From: an uncultured Acidobacteriaceae bacterium
GTDB taxonomy: Bacteria; Acidobacteriota; Terriglobia; Terriglobales; Acidobacteriaceae
NCBI GenBank assembly: GCA_937879855.1
Contig: CALFMO010000066.1
Span: 156,716 to 220,715, forward strand
Length of the DNA: 64,000 nucleotides
Direction: 5' to 3'
In this document: positions 17,950 to 26,933 of the stretch, piece by piece
Position numbering within the stretch: the stretch's first letter is position 1
Layout: the number at the start of each line of letters is the position of its first letter
Position numbers and translations under genes: made by a program
Notes under the pieces: generated by a model
What the model saw: the letters and a program-made list of their open reading frames with translations, nothing else
Databases searched by the model: none
Told to the model about the DNA's origin: nothing

Positions 17950-18954
17950 ATGGGGAAGCAAAAGCGTATTTTGATAACGGGCGCCGGAGGCTTTGTTGGG
18001 CACCATTTGCTGAAGCGGCTGAAATCGAATGGGCACTGGGTCCGCGGGGTTGACATCAAGTACCCGGAGTTCGAAGTATCAGAGAGCGATGAGTTTCAGA
18101 TCCTGGATTTGCGCAAGGCGGAGAACTGCTTGCTGGCTACGCGCGGCGGAATTGATGAGGTATACAACCTCGCTGCCGACATGGGCGGTATCGGCTACAT
18201 TACTGCCTATCTCGCGGACATCAGCTGCAATAACATTCTGATCAATGCCCATATGCTTGAGGCCAGTCGTCAAAACGGGGTCCAGCGTTTCCTGTTCTCC
18301 TCCTCCGCCTGTGTTTACAACCAGAGCAAGCAGCAGGACGCGGCCGTCACTGCTCTGCGTGAAGAAGATGCCCATCCTGCCGATCCGGAACCGGGCTACG
18401 GCTGGGAAAAGCTTTTTACCGAGGAGCTTTGCCGTTACTACTACAAAGATTACGGCTTTGAAACGCGTATCGTTCGCTTTCACAATGTTTACGGGCCCCT
18501 CGGCACCTACGAAGGCGGAAAGGAAAAAGCGCCTGCCGCCATTTGTCGCAAGGTGGCTCTGGCGGAAGATGGCGGTGAGATCGAAGTGTGGGGGGATGGG
18601 CAGCAGACTCGCTCCTTCATGTACATCGACGATTGCGTTGAAGGGTTAATCCGCATCATGGCGTCTGACTACCACGAACCGCTCAATCTGGGGACCGAGG
18701 AATTGGTAACCATCGATGAATTGGTGGACTTGGTGACACGGATTGCCGGCAAGCGAATCACGAAACGCCACAACCTTCGAGGACCTCAAGGAGTGCGCGG
18801 TCGAAATAGCAACAATACCCGCCTGCGCGAAGTACTGGGGTGGGAACCGTCCGTTCCTCTGGAACAAGGGTTGGCCGTAACCTTTGACTGGATTGCGGCT
18901 CAAGTGCGCTTAAAGGATTCTATGTCCGCCTCGGTCTCTCTCGCCGCGGATTGA
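17950..18954 (+). CDS. NAD-dependent epimerase, GDP-mannose 3,5-epimerase-like (copy 1)
   Basis: A 334-residue extended SDR. It has the NAD motif ITGAGGFVGHHL at residue 9, the NLAADMGGIGYI segment, SSSACVYN, the catalytic YGWEK (YxxxK) near residue 150, and the segments YGPLGTYEGGKEKAPAAICRK and GVRGRNSNNT found in GDP-mannose 3,5-epimerases. Those enzymes convert GDP-mannose to GDP-L-galactose or GDP-L-gulose. The product would feed the polysaccharide locus. The central part is almost identical at DNA level to the copy at 22271, while the first 33 and last 35 codons differ clearly. Confidence 0.85.
   Translation: MGKQKRILITGAGGFVGHHLLKRLKSNGHWVRGVDIKYPEFEVSESDEFQILDLRKAENCLLATRGGIDEVYNLAADMGGIGYITAYLADISCNNILINAHMLEASRQNGVQRFLFSSSACVYNQSKQQDAAVTALREEDAHPADPEPGYGWEKLFTEELCRYYYKDYGFETRIVRFHNVYGPLGTYEGGKEKAPAAICRKVALAEDGGEIEVWGDGQQTRSFMYIDDCVEGLIRIMASDYHEPLNLGTEELVTIDELVDLVTRIAGKRITKRHNLRGPQGVRGRNSNNTRLREVLGWEPSVPLEQGLAVTFDWIAAQVRLKDSMSASVSLAAD
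18049..18839 (+). repeat. 791-bp near-identical tract shared with 22370-23160 (copy A)
   Basis: Bases 18049-18839 match 22370-23160 with only three substitutions that I can find, all in the first 85 bases; the last 700 bases or so show none, third codon positions included. On both sides the two epimerase genes differ substantially. This mosaic pattern is what gene conversion leaves behind. Confidence 0.85.
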
Positions 18955-19258
18955 CGTAAATGAGTTCGCAAGCAAATCAGGCAAGAAGACCCCGATCCGA
19001 GAGCATCTTAAGAGGGAATCAGTGGTGTGAGATTCTTCGATTGACTTGAGCAGTGGCCACGAAGTCGTGCGCAGACTGTTGCAGCCAAGTGGTAAGACGA
19101 TAGGTGCGTTTCTGGCGAGACCTTCTACCTAAGCCTTTGTTTTCTGTGTAATATGAATTGGCAGCTGGATTGCTTGGGAATTGGCCGGGGGACGCAGATG
19201 GACTTCTGCTGTCTCGGAATCGGTTCCAATCGGAACCTGCAAACACGGGGATTTCAAA

Positions 19259-19768
19259 ATGCGCATATCGTCGAGGATCTTTGCTTCTTTACCTGTTCTC
19301 TTGTTGTTGCTGGCGGGCACTCAAAATGTGTTCGCGGACTCAGCAAGCTTTGATTTTTCTTTTAGCGGGACTGGCATCTCAGCCAGTGGAATGTTTACAG
19401 CTACCCTAGTATCGGGAGACGAGTTTCTTGTGAACTCGATTTCTGGAACGCAAAACGGCTTCGCCATGACTCTCGTGGCCCCTGGCGCCTACGCGGGCAA
19501 CAACAATGATATTTTCTCGTCCAGCCCGTTCCTGACGCTCGGTGGTCTTGCATTCGTTCTGTCCAACGGGAGCACGGCTTTCAATATCTACTACAACCCG
19601 GGTACGGCCAGCTATTTCGAATGTAACCAGACGAGTCCTTGCTTCAATGGATCCGGCACACCCATAAATTTCTCGACGTCAGAAGTCCCTGAGCCTGGCA
19701 CGCTGATGTTATTCGGATCGGGCTTAATTGGACTGGCCGGGGTGGCGCGCCGCAAACTGCTTGGCTAG
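19259..19768 (+). CDS. PEP-CTERM sorting domain protein
   Basis: A 169-residue exported protein with signal peptide MRISSRIFASLPVLLLLLAG and, at the C-terminus, VPEPGTLMLFGSGLIGLAG followed by ARRK: the Pro-Glu-Pro motif, one hydrophobic helix and a basic tail recognised by exosortase. ATG 19259 was chosen because the signal peptide starts there. The middle is Ser/Thr/Gly-rich beta structure of unknown function. PEP-CTERM proteins typically occur in bacteria that make exopolysaccharide, which matches the neighbourhood. No exosortase is in the window. The 304 bases upstream hold no gene that I can support. Confidence 0.8.
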   Translation: MRISSRIFASLPVLLLLLAGTQNVFADSASFDFSFSGTGISASGMFTATLVSGDEFLVNSISGTQNGFAMTLVAPGAYAGNNNDIFSSSPFLTLGGLAFVLSNGSTAFNIYYNPGTASYFECNQTSPCFNGSGTPINFSTSEVPEPGTLMLFGSGLIGLAGVARRKLLG

Positions 19769-20471
19769 TCAGAGAGATGCTCCAGGGCTCGCACACGACG
19801 CGCTGTGCCCCGGCCTAGGCGCTTTCGAAGCGTTCACGGTAGTGTCTACGGCGGGGAGTCGTGGACTGTCATTGGATCGTTTTGCGACGACGTTGGCAAG
19901 AAGATGAGGTTTTCCTTGGAGTCGTCTCCTATGTGGCTGCGGAAACTGCCAAGCTCGGACACGATCGTCCCGGCAGAACCGGGTCAGAAGTGCCACTCCT
20001 TGCCGGAGCACGCGATCCCAAGAGTCTCGGTTTAGAGTCAATGCGTGGTCAAAAGGCACATGATTCCGGTTATTACAATAGGAATCAATCTTCCCATACA
20101 GCGTTTATAGAGTTGCTTCATCTGCTTTTGCGTCCAGTCGGGCTTTGTTCTTACGCGCTTAGGAGTTGGGCGCTCTATTAGCCACCGCCAAAAAACCAGA
20201 CACTCCCGAGAACATAGAAAATAGGAGCGGCAGCATGCTTGTCGCTCAGCATCGCGCAGACCCCAGGAAACCATGTTGCGACTCCAAAACAGAGGAAAAC
20301 TTCCAATGAAATACTCGCCTAAAGTAAAGACCCGAATCCACAAAGAAGAGGCAATAGTACCCCTTCGATCGCCTAATTGCTAGAGGCGACGAAAGAAGAA
20401 GTAGCCAACTTGAGGCGGGTTAAGAGACGCGGTATGGTGTTAAACCGTACGACGGGCATGAAGAATCCTCC

Positions 20472-20490
20472 CGGGAGCCAGAAGCTCCCG
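20472..20490. other. 7-bp stem hairpin in a gene-free stretch
   Basis: CGGGAGC and GCTCCCG flank a 5-base loop, followed by a pyrimidine-rich CTTCTT but no proper T-run. It lies in 19769-20690, a stretch of about 920 bases in which I see no convincing gene. It may be a weak terminator or a leftover structure. Confidence 0.3.
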
Positions 20491-20690
20491 TAACCTTCTT
20501 CCGCGCTGCGGCGGCATACGGTCACAATATTTTCAAGCGGCCCCAATGCCGGGGGGAAGTTACCGATAGCTTAACGGAAGAAATTGGATTGTCGAGGGTC
20601 GTTTTGCCGTGGAAAAAAGAGTTGGTGTTTCCGCCGGCAGCGTCTCGCTCAGCATGTCTGTCTATGTCGCCGGTAGTTTAAAATAGAGTC

Positions 20691-21012
20691 ATGTCCCGCG
20701 AACTGAACTTTGGACCGTACGTTGACGTTGAGCAGGGCAAGACCGTCGAAGTCGTCACCTACGGCAATCCCACGCCTGAGGGAATGGTGCTCACACTCTC
20801 GAATCCGCGGTCAACTGGCTGCGTAGGAGTTCGATCTGGCCCACAACGTTTGCGCGGCGCCATCGAGATGATGTCTATGGGGGCTTCGCGGTTTGACATT
20901 GCGCGCTTTGGCGCCGAGGTATTCCACCCGTTGCCACGGCGGAGCGATCGAATCATTATTGCTGGTCGCGTGGCGAACAAGAGATGCCCGAGCGTTGGCA
21001 CAATTTTGACAA
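20691..21012 (+). pseudogene. nuoB remnant (NADH-quinone oxidoreductase subunit B)
   Basis: Two frames together resemble NuoB. One gives VNWLRRSSIWPTTFAR, matching the VNWxRxxSxWPMTFGLACC region. The next frame continues GAIEMMSMGASRFDIARFGAEVF and PRRSDRIIIAGRVANK, matching the conserved AIEMM..ASRFD..RFG..V..PSPRQ(A/S)DLMIVAG region of complex I subunit B. The cysteine pair that should precede AIEMM to ligate cluster N2 is lost, and the remaining two thirds of the domain are absent. It is a decayed fragment. No other nuo gene is nearby. Confidence 0.65.
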
Positions 21013-21064
21013 CTCTCCGACGATTTGGCTTTCGCGCGTTCCTCTTCTTCTTCGCCGGAAACAT

Positions 21065-21083
21065 CTACGGCCTTCGGCCGTAG
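21065..21083. other. 8-bp stem hairpin
   Basis: CTACGGCC and GGCCGTAG enclose a three-base loop. No T-run follows on either side, so it is not a canonical terminator. It lies between the nuoB remnant and the methyltransferase gene. Confidence 0.3.
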
Positions 21084-21181
21084 CATATTTGGACGAGGCC
21101 AAGGGGCTACCCTTCAATCCCGGAACCCAGGATTGCATTTAAGAAAGGGTCTAAGAAGACATCTGTTCTTGTGAGTGCAAT

Positions 21182-21910
21182 ATGGCCACAACGTGGCAAT
21201 CCGACGCAATGATCTCCGTTCAGCAACAAACTGGTCCCGCAACTCGAAGCGTGCTCGAAAAACTCTATTCAACCTCGCCAATCGTAGGCAAGAGTGGAAA
21301 GGTATTCGGATCGAGACCGGCACTATCAACGACTCGGAATCTCGACGAAATTGTGAAAATCCTTCGTCGCAGTCGTCCTGAAAACACCTTGGAGATCGGA
21401 ATGGCTTTCGGCGGTTCGTCCCTAATATTTGCGGATGTTGGGCGAACTGTATGTGCCGGAAGTTATCGGCACACCGCGATTGACCCTTATCAGAGTACGG
21501 TGTGGGATGGTGTCGGCATGCAGTGTCTTGAGGCTGCGGGTCTACAGACATTCATCGAGCTGTTCGAAGAACCCTCATGCCTCGTTTTGCCGCGTCTCCT
21601 TTCCGAGGGGCGACGGTTTGGCGTTATCTACGTGGATGGGTCGCATCTCTTCGAGGATGTCTTCGTGGATGCGTACTTCTGCGCACGTCTACTGACGGAC
21701 GATGGGTATCTTTTATTTGATGATTCTGCAAACAGACATGTAGCGAAGGTGCTAGCCTTCATCGACAGCAACCAACCGACGCTTGAGCGGCTTCGTGAGA
21801 GGACGTTCCGTAATAGAATCGCACGCTCCGTTGGAAGGCGTCAACTTACTGTTTATCGCCGACAAGGATCTATAGGACGGAATTGGGACAGTCCATTTCA
21901 CTCGTTCTAG
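21182..21910 (+). CDS. Class I SAM methyltransferase (Methyltransf_24-like)
   Basis: A 242-residue protein. It contains ENTLEIGMAFGGSSLIFADV near residue 67 (motif I), AIDPYQSTVW near residue 99, and FGVIYVDGSHLFEDVFVDAYFCARLLTDDGYLLFDD near residues 145-180, the strand-helix-strand pattern of Methyltransf_24 enzymes. It is flanked by a nuoB remnant and a gene-poor stretch, and may belong with the polysaccharide-modifying enzymes. The substrate is not evident. Bases 21911-22270 hold no gene; the last 120 bases of that gap resemble the leader of the first epimerase copy. Confidence 0.7.
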   Translation: MATTWQSDAMISVQQQTGPATRSVLEKLYSTSPIVGKSGKVFGSRPALSTTRNLDEIVKILRRSRPENTLEIGMAFGGSSLIFADVGRTVCAGSYRHTAIDPYQSTVWDGVGMQCLEAAGLQTFIELFEEPSCLVLPRLLSEGRRFGVIYVDGSHLFEDVFVDAYFCARLLTDDGYLLFDDSANRHVAKVLAFIDSNQPTLERLRERTFRNRIARSVGRRQLTVYRRQGSIGRNWDSPFHSF

Positions 21911-22270
21911 ATAAGGGCTAACTAAACCACTTAAAATCCAGCGGAGTGAACGTTATATAAAACAATCGCTCCGTGATTTTGGTTTCAGAATAAGCGGGTT
22001 CCCTGTATTTTTCCTTGTTAGCAGGGAAATTCTTTCGCCGTGTTCACGGCACCCTCTGCTGGACAGAAACGATCAAAAATGGTATTCATTGGGACGAAAT
22101 TTGCTCGATGCCAACCATCTACTCTCGACACATCACGTGCTACCTCAAAAGGCTACTAACTTGGGTTCCTGAGCTGGGATTTCGGTTTTCGCACTCTGTG
22201 CGCTGAGCGTTCACACCATCGTTCGACGCTTAGCGACTAGAATTTTGAAATCTCAGGGAGAGTCTGGCAA

Positions 22271-23275
22271 ATGGGAGACCAGAAACGAGTCTTGGTGACG
22301 GGCGCTGGAGGCTTCATTGGGCACCATTTAGTGAAGCGCCTCAAATCGGAGGGGTACTGGGTCCGCGGAGTTGACATCAAGTACCCGGAGTTCGAAGTAT
22401 CAGGGAGCGATGAGTTTCAGACCCTGGATTTGCGCAAGGCGGAGAACTGCCTGCTGGCTACGCGCGGCGGAATTGATGAGGTATACAACCTCGCTGCCGA
22501 CATGGGCGGTATCGGCTACATTACTGCCTATCTCGCGGACATCAGCTGCAATAACATTCTGATCAATGCCCATATGCTTGAGGCCAGTCGTCAAAACGGG
22601 GTCCAGCGTTTCCTGTTCTCCTCCTCCGCCTGTGTTTACAACCAGAGCAAGCAGCAGGACGCGGCCGTCACTGCTCTGCGTGAAGAAGATGCCCATCCTG
22701 CCGATCCGGAACCGGGCTACGGCTGGGAAAAGCTTTTTACCGAGGAGCTTTGCCGTTACTACTACAAAGATTACGGCTTTGAAACGCGTATCGTTCGCTT
22801 TCACAATGTTTACGGGCCCCTCGGCACCTACGAAGGCGGAAAGGAAAAAGCGCCTGCCGCCATTTGTCGCAAGGTGGCTCTGGCGGAAGATGGCGGTGAG
22901 ATCGAAGTGTGGGGGGATGGGCAGCAGACTCGCTCCTTCATGTACATCGACGATTGCGTTGAAGGGTTAATCCGCATCATGGCGTCTGACTACCACGAAC
23001 CGCTCAATCTGGGGACCGAGGAATTGGTAACCATCGATGAATTGGTGGACTTGGTGACACGGATTGCCGGCAAGCGAATCACGAAACGCCACAACCTTCG
23101 AGGACCTCAAGGAGTGCGCGGTCGAAATAGCAACAATACCCGCCTGCGCGAAGTACTGGGATGGGAACCGTCCGTCCCTCTGGAGCGAGGACTGACCTCT
23201 ACCTTTGAGTGGATCGCAGACCAGATTCGCTCCAGGGCCGATGTATCGCCTATGGTTTCCGCTGCGGCGGATTAA
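22271..23275 (+). CDS. NAD-dependent epimerase, GDP-mannose 3,5-epimerase-like (copy 2)
   Basis: A 334-residue paralogue of the protein at 17950. It has the same NAD motif (VTGAGGFIGHHL), the YGWEK catalytic pair and the GVRGRNSNNT ending. Differences are confined to the first third, mainly the first 33 codons, and the C-terminal 35 codons, where this copy ends RSRADVSPMVSAAAD. It precedes the nucleotidyltransferase gene by 67 bp on the same strand, so it may be co-transcribed with the peptide-modification cassette. A role for its sugar nucleotide in that cassette is possible but unproven. Confidence 0.85.
   Translation: MGDQKRVLVTGAGGFIGHHLVKRLKSEGYWVRGVDIKYPEFEVSGSDEFQTLDLRKAENCLLATRGGIDEVYNLAADMGGIGYITAYLADISCNNILINAHMLEASRQNGVQRFLFSSSACVYNQSKQQDAAVTALREEDAHPADPEPGYGWEKLFTEELCRYYYKDYGFETRIVRFHNVYGPLGTYEGGKEKAPAAICRKVALAEDGGEIEVWGDGQQTRSFMYIDDCVEGLIRIMASDYHEPLNLGTEELVTIDELVDLVTRIAGKRITKRHNLRGPQGVRGRNSNNTRLREVLGWEPSVPLERGLTSTFEWIADQIRSRADVSPMVSAAAD
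22370..23160 (+). repeat. 791-bp near-identical tract shared with 18049-18839 (copy B)
   Basis: This is the second copy of the tract described at 18049. Upstream leaders also show weaker similarity for about 120 bases before each start codon, so the genes arose by an older duplication and were later homogenised in the middle. Confidence 0.85.
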
Positions 23276-23342
23276 CGCCGGCGGGCTCGCCAGAATTGTC
23301 CAAGGAAATCCCTGCCCGCCACGCGTTCAAAGACGGGAATAA

Positions 23343-24500
23343 ATGATTCATCCGATTCCGGAATTCGACCTCATGCTGTGCTGTGCCCGGACCTTCATCA
23401 CGCCCCAAACGAAGTTTCGAATCAAGGAGATAGCAACTCAGGGATTGGATTGGCAAGCGTTTCTTCAACTGGTCGCACTCCATGGCGTAAGGCCGCTGGT
23501 CCACCAGAGTTTGCATGCAATTTGCTGGGAAGCCCTGCCCGAGGCGGCGAGACAAGAACTGAGCCAGTTTTATTCCGCAAATTCGACTAAGAATCGATTG
23601 TTGGCCGGCGAACTGCTTCACCTCCTTCAGCTCTTTGAATCCGAGCACATTCTCGCCTTGCCGTTCAAAGGACCGGTGTTAGCTGCTGTTTCGTACGGCG
23701 ATCTTGCGCTACGCGAATTCACAGATTTGGACATCCTGATTCGAGAGCGAGACGTTCCGACAGCCAGGGAGATTCTATCGAACCAAGGCTATCGCTCGAA
23801 CGCGGCAAGCACGATTGTCACTCGAGATGTCAACGTTGACGAATTGCGATCAGCCGCGACGGGAATTTCGGTCGAGCTTCACTGGCAGTTTTCGCCGCGG
23901 AGATTTGTGCCTACTATCGTGGCCGAAGATGTTTGGAAAGGCATAGAAACACGCGTAATCTTGGGAAGGGAAGTGTGGTCATTTTCCGCGCAAGACATGT
24001 TCTTGTTTCTGGCCGCTCACGGGGCAAAACATAATTGGTCGTCGCTAAAATGGGTGTGCGATCTCGCCGAGTTCCTTCGATCGAATCCCGAGTTCGATTG
24101 GACTCAACTTTTCAAACGGGCTGAGGCCTTGGGTGCGGGGCGAACGTGTCGGCTTGGGATCTATCTGGCGGCGGAGTTGCTAGAAGCCGAAGTGCCAGCA
24201 AGCGTCGCCTCTCAGGTACGAGCGGATCGTCAGGTGACATATCTCGCCGAGGATGTTCGGCGGCGGATACAGGAACCTCAAGATGTGGACACAATCAGCA
24301 GTCAGATCTTCAATCTGAGACTGAAAGAACGTCTCCGCGATAAGATTCGCTACGTCTTCTTGCAAGGCACACAGTATTCAGGCGAAGAAGAGCGCTTTGT
24401 GCCACTCCCTCCGAAGCTGTCGTTTTTATACATTTTTGTCCGGCCGATTTGGCTGCTCCGGCGATATGGGTTCGCAGTGTGGAAGCTTATGATGCATTAG
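23343..24500 (+). CDS. Nucleotidyltransferase family protein (NTP_transf_5-like)
   Basis: A 385-residue protein. The key segment LPFKGPVLAAVSYGDLALREFTDLDILIRERD near residues 100-132 carries the G..YGD..LR.F.DLDIL metal-binding Asp pair of the NTP_transf_5 (PF14907) nucleotidyltransferases. The rest is helical. A 67-bp gap separates it from the epimerase and 284 bp from the secreted-protein gene. Members often sit beside HPr-kinase-like and PqqD-like genes. In the pseudomycoidin lasso-peptide pathway a nucleotidyltransferase of this broad type is reported to attach sugar to a kinase-made phosphoserine. A similar role here is an inference. Confidence 0.75.
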   Translation: MIHPIPEFDLMLCCARTFITPQTKFRIKEIATQGLDWQAFLQLVALHGVRPLVHQSLHAICWEALPEAARQELSQFYSANSTKNRLLAGELLHLLQLFESEHILALPFKGPVLAAVSYGDLALREFTDLDILIRERDVPTAREILSNQGYRSNAASTIVTRDVNVDELRSAATGISVELHWQFSPRRFVPTIVAEDVWKGIETRVILGREVWSFSAQDMFLFLAAHGAKHNWSSLKWVCDLAEFLRSNPEFDWTQLFKRAEALGAGRTCRLGIYLAAELLEAEVPASVASQVRADRQVTYLAEDVRRRIQEPQDVDTISSQIFNLRLKERLRDKIRYVFLQGTQYSGEEERFVPLPPKLSFLYIFVRPIWLLRRYGFAVWKLMMH

Positions 24501-24566
24501 CAGTTGCGGATTAAATGGCTTCGGCTGGCTGCCGTCCGCATCTAACGACAGTGAAAAAACGCTGGT

Positions 24567-24595
24567 TTGCTTACGTCTTGAGCCAGGAGTAAAAT
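24567..24595 (+). promoter_or_regulatory. Candidate sigma-70-type promoter for the first peptide cassette
   Basis: TTGCTT, 17 bases, then TAAAAT. The -10 matches 5 of 6 consensus bases and the -35 only 3 of 6. It lies in the 284-bp gap between the nucleotidyltransferase and the secreted propeller-like gene, about 190 bases before that start codon. It is a guess from pattern alone. Confidence 0.3.
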
Positions 24596-24784
24596 CAATC
24601 CCAATCCAGTAACACTCGTGGAACAGCTCGATTTTATTGGCGGTTAAAGGTCGAGGCTCGGAAAATTCGCTCCCTTGCAACCCCAACCAGGATAGCCCAC
24701 CTGTGTTTCTTGAGCTAGAACTGGTAACAACTGGATGTCCTCCAGTGGGCCTTTGCATCTCGTGGAATCGTATGGAGTCACACA

Positions 24785-26908
24785 ATGAAATCTAGTGGTG
24801 CACGCTTCCTTCGGTTGGCTGTCGGTTTGTCCGGATTGATGATATTGGGCTGGGTATTGACGGGCCAAGCCGCCAAACCCGCGAAGCAGGGAATTCCGTT
24901 GCCGACTGACTGGAGTCACCGTCATCTTATTTTCTCTCGACCGAGTTCGGCGGAGCAGCTCGCTCGTGTGAGCAGAGATCCGCGTTATCAGCAGCAACTC
25001 CACCGCCAGGGTGAGGCGCTCGAACTGCCAGCAAACGTGCCGGATTTGCGAGCGGTTGCTCTTTCCTCCGCGACTCGCGGGAAAAAACACAAGGCGGGTA
25101 ATGGTTTTTGGGCCGAAGATCTGGGCAGCGGAGCCAGCGTTGGCGGGGGCAACTATCCCGCGAAGTTCTCGTTCAACAGCACAACCGCGAACTGCGGCGG
25201 AGCGGCACAGCCGGATTACGTGGTCTACAGCACCGGGTTGCCAGGATCTTCAGGGCAAGCCAGCATCGTGGCCTTCGACAATCTGTACTCCGGATGCGGC
25301 GGAACGATACCTTCCGTCTACTGGGCCTACAACACGGGCGGAACCGTTCTAACCTCTCCGTTAATTTCTCTGGACGGGACCCAAGTTGCTTTTGTCGAAA
25401 GTAGCGGCGGCTCCGGAATCTTGGTCTTACTGAAGTGGCTGGCATCAGATGGAACTGTGGGCTCTCCCAGAACACTAACCGTCACACCTGCTGCGACATA
25501 CTCAAGCTGCAGCGCACCTTGCATGACAGAGCTCCCCTTGAATGGTGGGGCTGATGATACGACCTCGTCGGTCTTCTACGATTACACGAATGACATCGGA
25601 TGGGTTGGCGATGCGAGTGGATTGCTCCACCAGATAACGGGCGTATTCAAGGGCACACCCACAGAAGTCAGCACCGGCGGGTTCCCAGTCTCGGTCTCAA
25701 GCAGTGCGCTTTCCAGCCCGGTTTACGACGGCTCGTCGCAGAACGTCTTTGTCGGCGATCTTGCCCCCATTACCGGCACTTCTGGTGGTTTCCTGTACCG
25801 GGTAAACGCTACGACGGGCGCCGTCACGCAGTCCGGCCAGTTGGATTCAGGCGTTGGAATCGTGGAAGGTCCCATCGTAGACTCGTCAGACGGATTCGTG
25901 TATGTGTTTGCCTCGAGCGACGGAAGTGCAAATTGCAGTGGGGGAACCAGTGCCTGCTCAGCGGTTTACCAGCTTACTCCTGCATTTTCATCAGGGGACG
26001 TTGGGACAGAGGCTACTGCGGGGCCAAGTGTCGCTTTGGGAGGAACGCCCAATCCCATGTTCCTCGGTGCTTTTGATAGTGCCTATTACAATTCCACCCC
26101 GCCTACAGGCAACCTTTACGTTTGTGGCAATACAGCCCAAAATCCCGCCGTCTACCAAATCCCAATTACCGCAGGCGCTCTACCTTCGCAAGGCGTATCG
26201 CTTGTAACGCTCGTGTCAGCAGGTCCTAACCCTGCATGCTCTCCCGTCACCGATGTTCTTAATCCTAGCCTTGCGGCTGGTTCAGAGGAGCGGCTCTACG
26301 TCAGTGTGCAAAACAATGGGGTTGCGACCAACTGTGGGGGCGGGGGCTGCGTTCTGAATTTCATCGATACTCCCTGGCAGGCATCGACCAGCTATCAAGT
26401 GGGCCAGGAAATCCTAGACAGCCATTTTAATATCGAGACGGTAACAACCGCGGGAACTTCAGGATCGACGGGGCCCAGTTGGCCAGCGTTAGCGGGTGGC
26501 GCCACAATCGATGGTTCCGTACATTGGATAAATCAATCTGTGCTGATCGCGGCACCGCTCCCCGTCTGGAGCCACCGTCTCTGGGCAGTTCATGCCCGAA
26601 TTCGCGACTCTAACGGCAACGTTCAAGTCGTTACTACAGGCGGAACATCCGGTGCGTCGGCGCCTTCGTGGAACACAACCCCAGGTTTAACAACAACAGA
26701 CGGCACGGTCACCTGGACCAATGCTGGTTCTCTTCCGACCGCGTCGCTCGCCTCCTCCGGCGGATCGAGTGGAATTATCATCGACAATCTTGTGGGTGGC
26801 GGGGGGAACTCTCAGGTATACTTCTCGACACTTGGCAACCAGCTCTGCACAACTTCCGGTGGCACCGGCGGATGTGCTGTGCAGGCATCCCAACCGGCAT
26901 TGAATTAA
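24785..26908 (+). CDS. Secreted propeller-like protein with two GTSG/W modules
   Basis: A 707-residue protein with an N-terminal signal peptide (LRLAVGLSGLMILGWVLTGQAA). After it comes TDWSHRHLIFSRP and RDPRYQQQLHRQ, a start shared with the paralogue at 30169. Residues 110-520 contain repeated short blades such as YWAYNTGG, VSLDGTQVAFVES-like and PVYDGSSQNVFVGD, suggesting a beta-propeller. Residues 529-584 and 592-651 are two copies of a module with GTSG..P.W....G.TTDGTV.W.N. It ends 25 bp before the peptide gene and is probably in its operon. Function is unknown; it could be a partner, carrier or target of the peptide. Confidence 0.7.
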   Translation: MKSSGARFLRLAVGLSGLMILGWVLTGQAAKPAKQGIPLPTDWSHRHLIFSRPSSAEQLARVSRDPRYQQQLHRQGEALELPANVPDLRAVALSSATRGKKHKAGNGFWAEDLGSGASVGGGNYPAKFSFNSTTANCGGAAQPDYVVYSTGLPGSSGQASIVAFDNLYSGCGGTIPSVYWAYNTGGTVLTSPLISLDGTQVAFVESSGGSGILVLLKWLASDGTVGSPRTLTVTPAATYSSCSAPCMTELPLNGGADDTTSSVFYDYTNDIGWVGDASGLLHQITGVFKGTPTEVSTGGFPVSVSSSALSSPVYDGSSQNVFVGDLAPITGTSGGFLYRVNATTGAVTQSGQLDSGVGIVEGPIVDSSDGFVYVFASSDGSANCSGGTSACSAVYQLTPAFSSGDVGTEATAGPSVALGGTPNPMFLGAFDSAYYNSTPPTGNLYVCGNTAQNPAVYQIPITAGALPSQGVSLVTLVSAGPNPACSPVTDVLNPSLAAGSEERLYVSVQNNGVATNCGGGGCVLNFIDTPWQASTSYQVGQEILDSHFNIETVTTAGTSGSTGPSWPALAGGATIDGSVHWINQSVLIAAPLPVWSHRLWAVHARIRDSNGNVQVVTTGGTSGASAPSWNTTPGLTTTDGTVTWTNAGSLPTASLASSGGSSGIIIDNLVGGGGNSQVYFSTLGNQLCTTSGGTGGCAVQASQPALN

Positions 26909-26933
26909 ACAGACCGACGAGGTTCTTCTTCGC

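Noticed and set aside
20038..20343. 101-codon minus-strand frame in the gene-poor stretch
   Set aside because: Low-complexity mix of Arg, Cys and Trp with no motif; more likely noncoding.
22400..22804. Minus-strand frame present in both epimerase copies
   Set aside because: It recurs only because the underlying 791-bp tract is duplicated; it is antisense to the catalytic core.
26371..26740. Possible tandem DNA repeat inside the 707-residue protein
   Set aside because: The similarity is at protein level between two GTSG/W modules, not a DNA repeat or CRISPR; no repeat-spacer array was found anywhere in the window.
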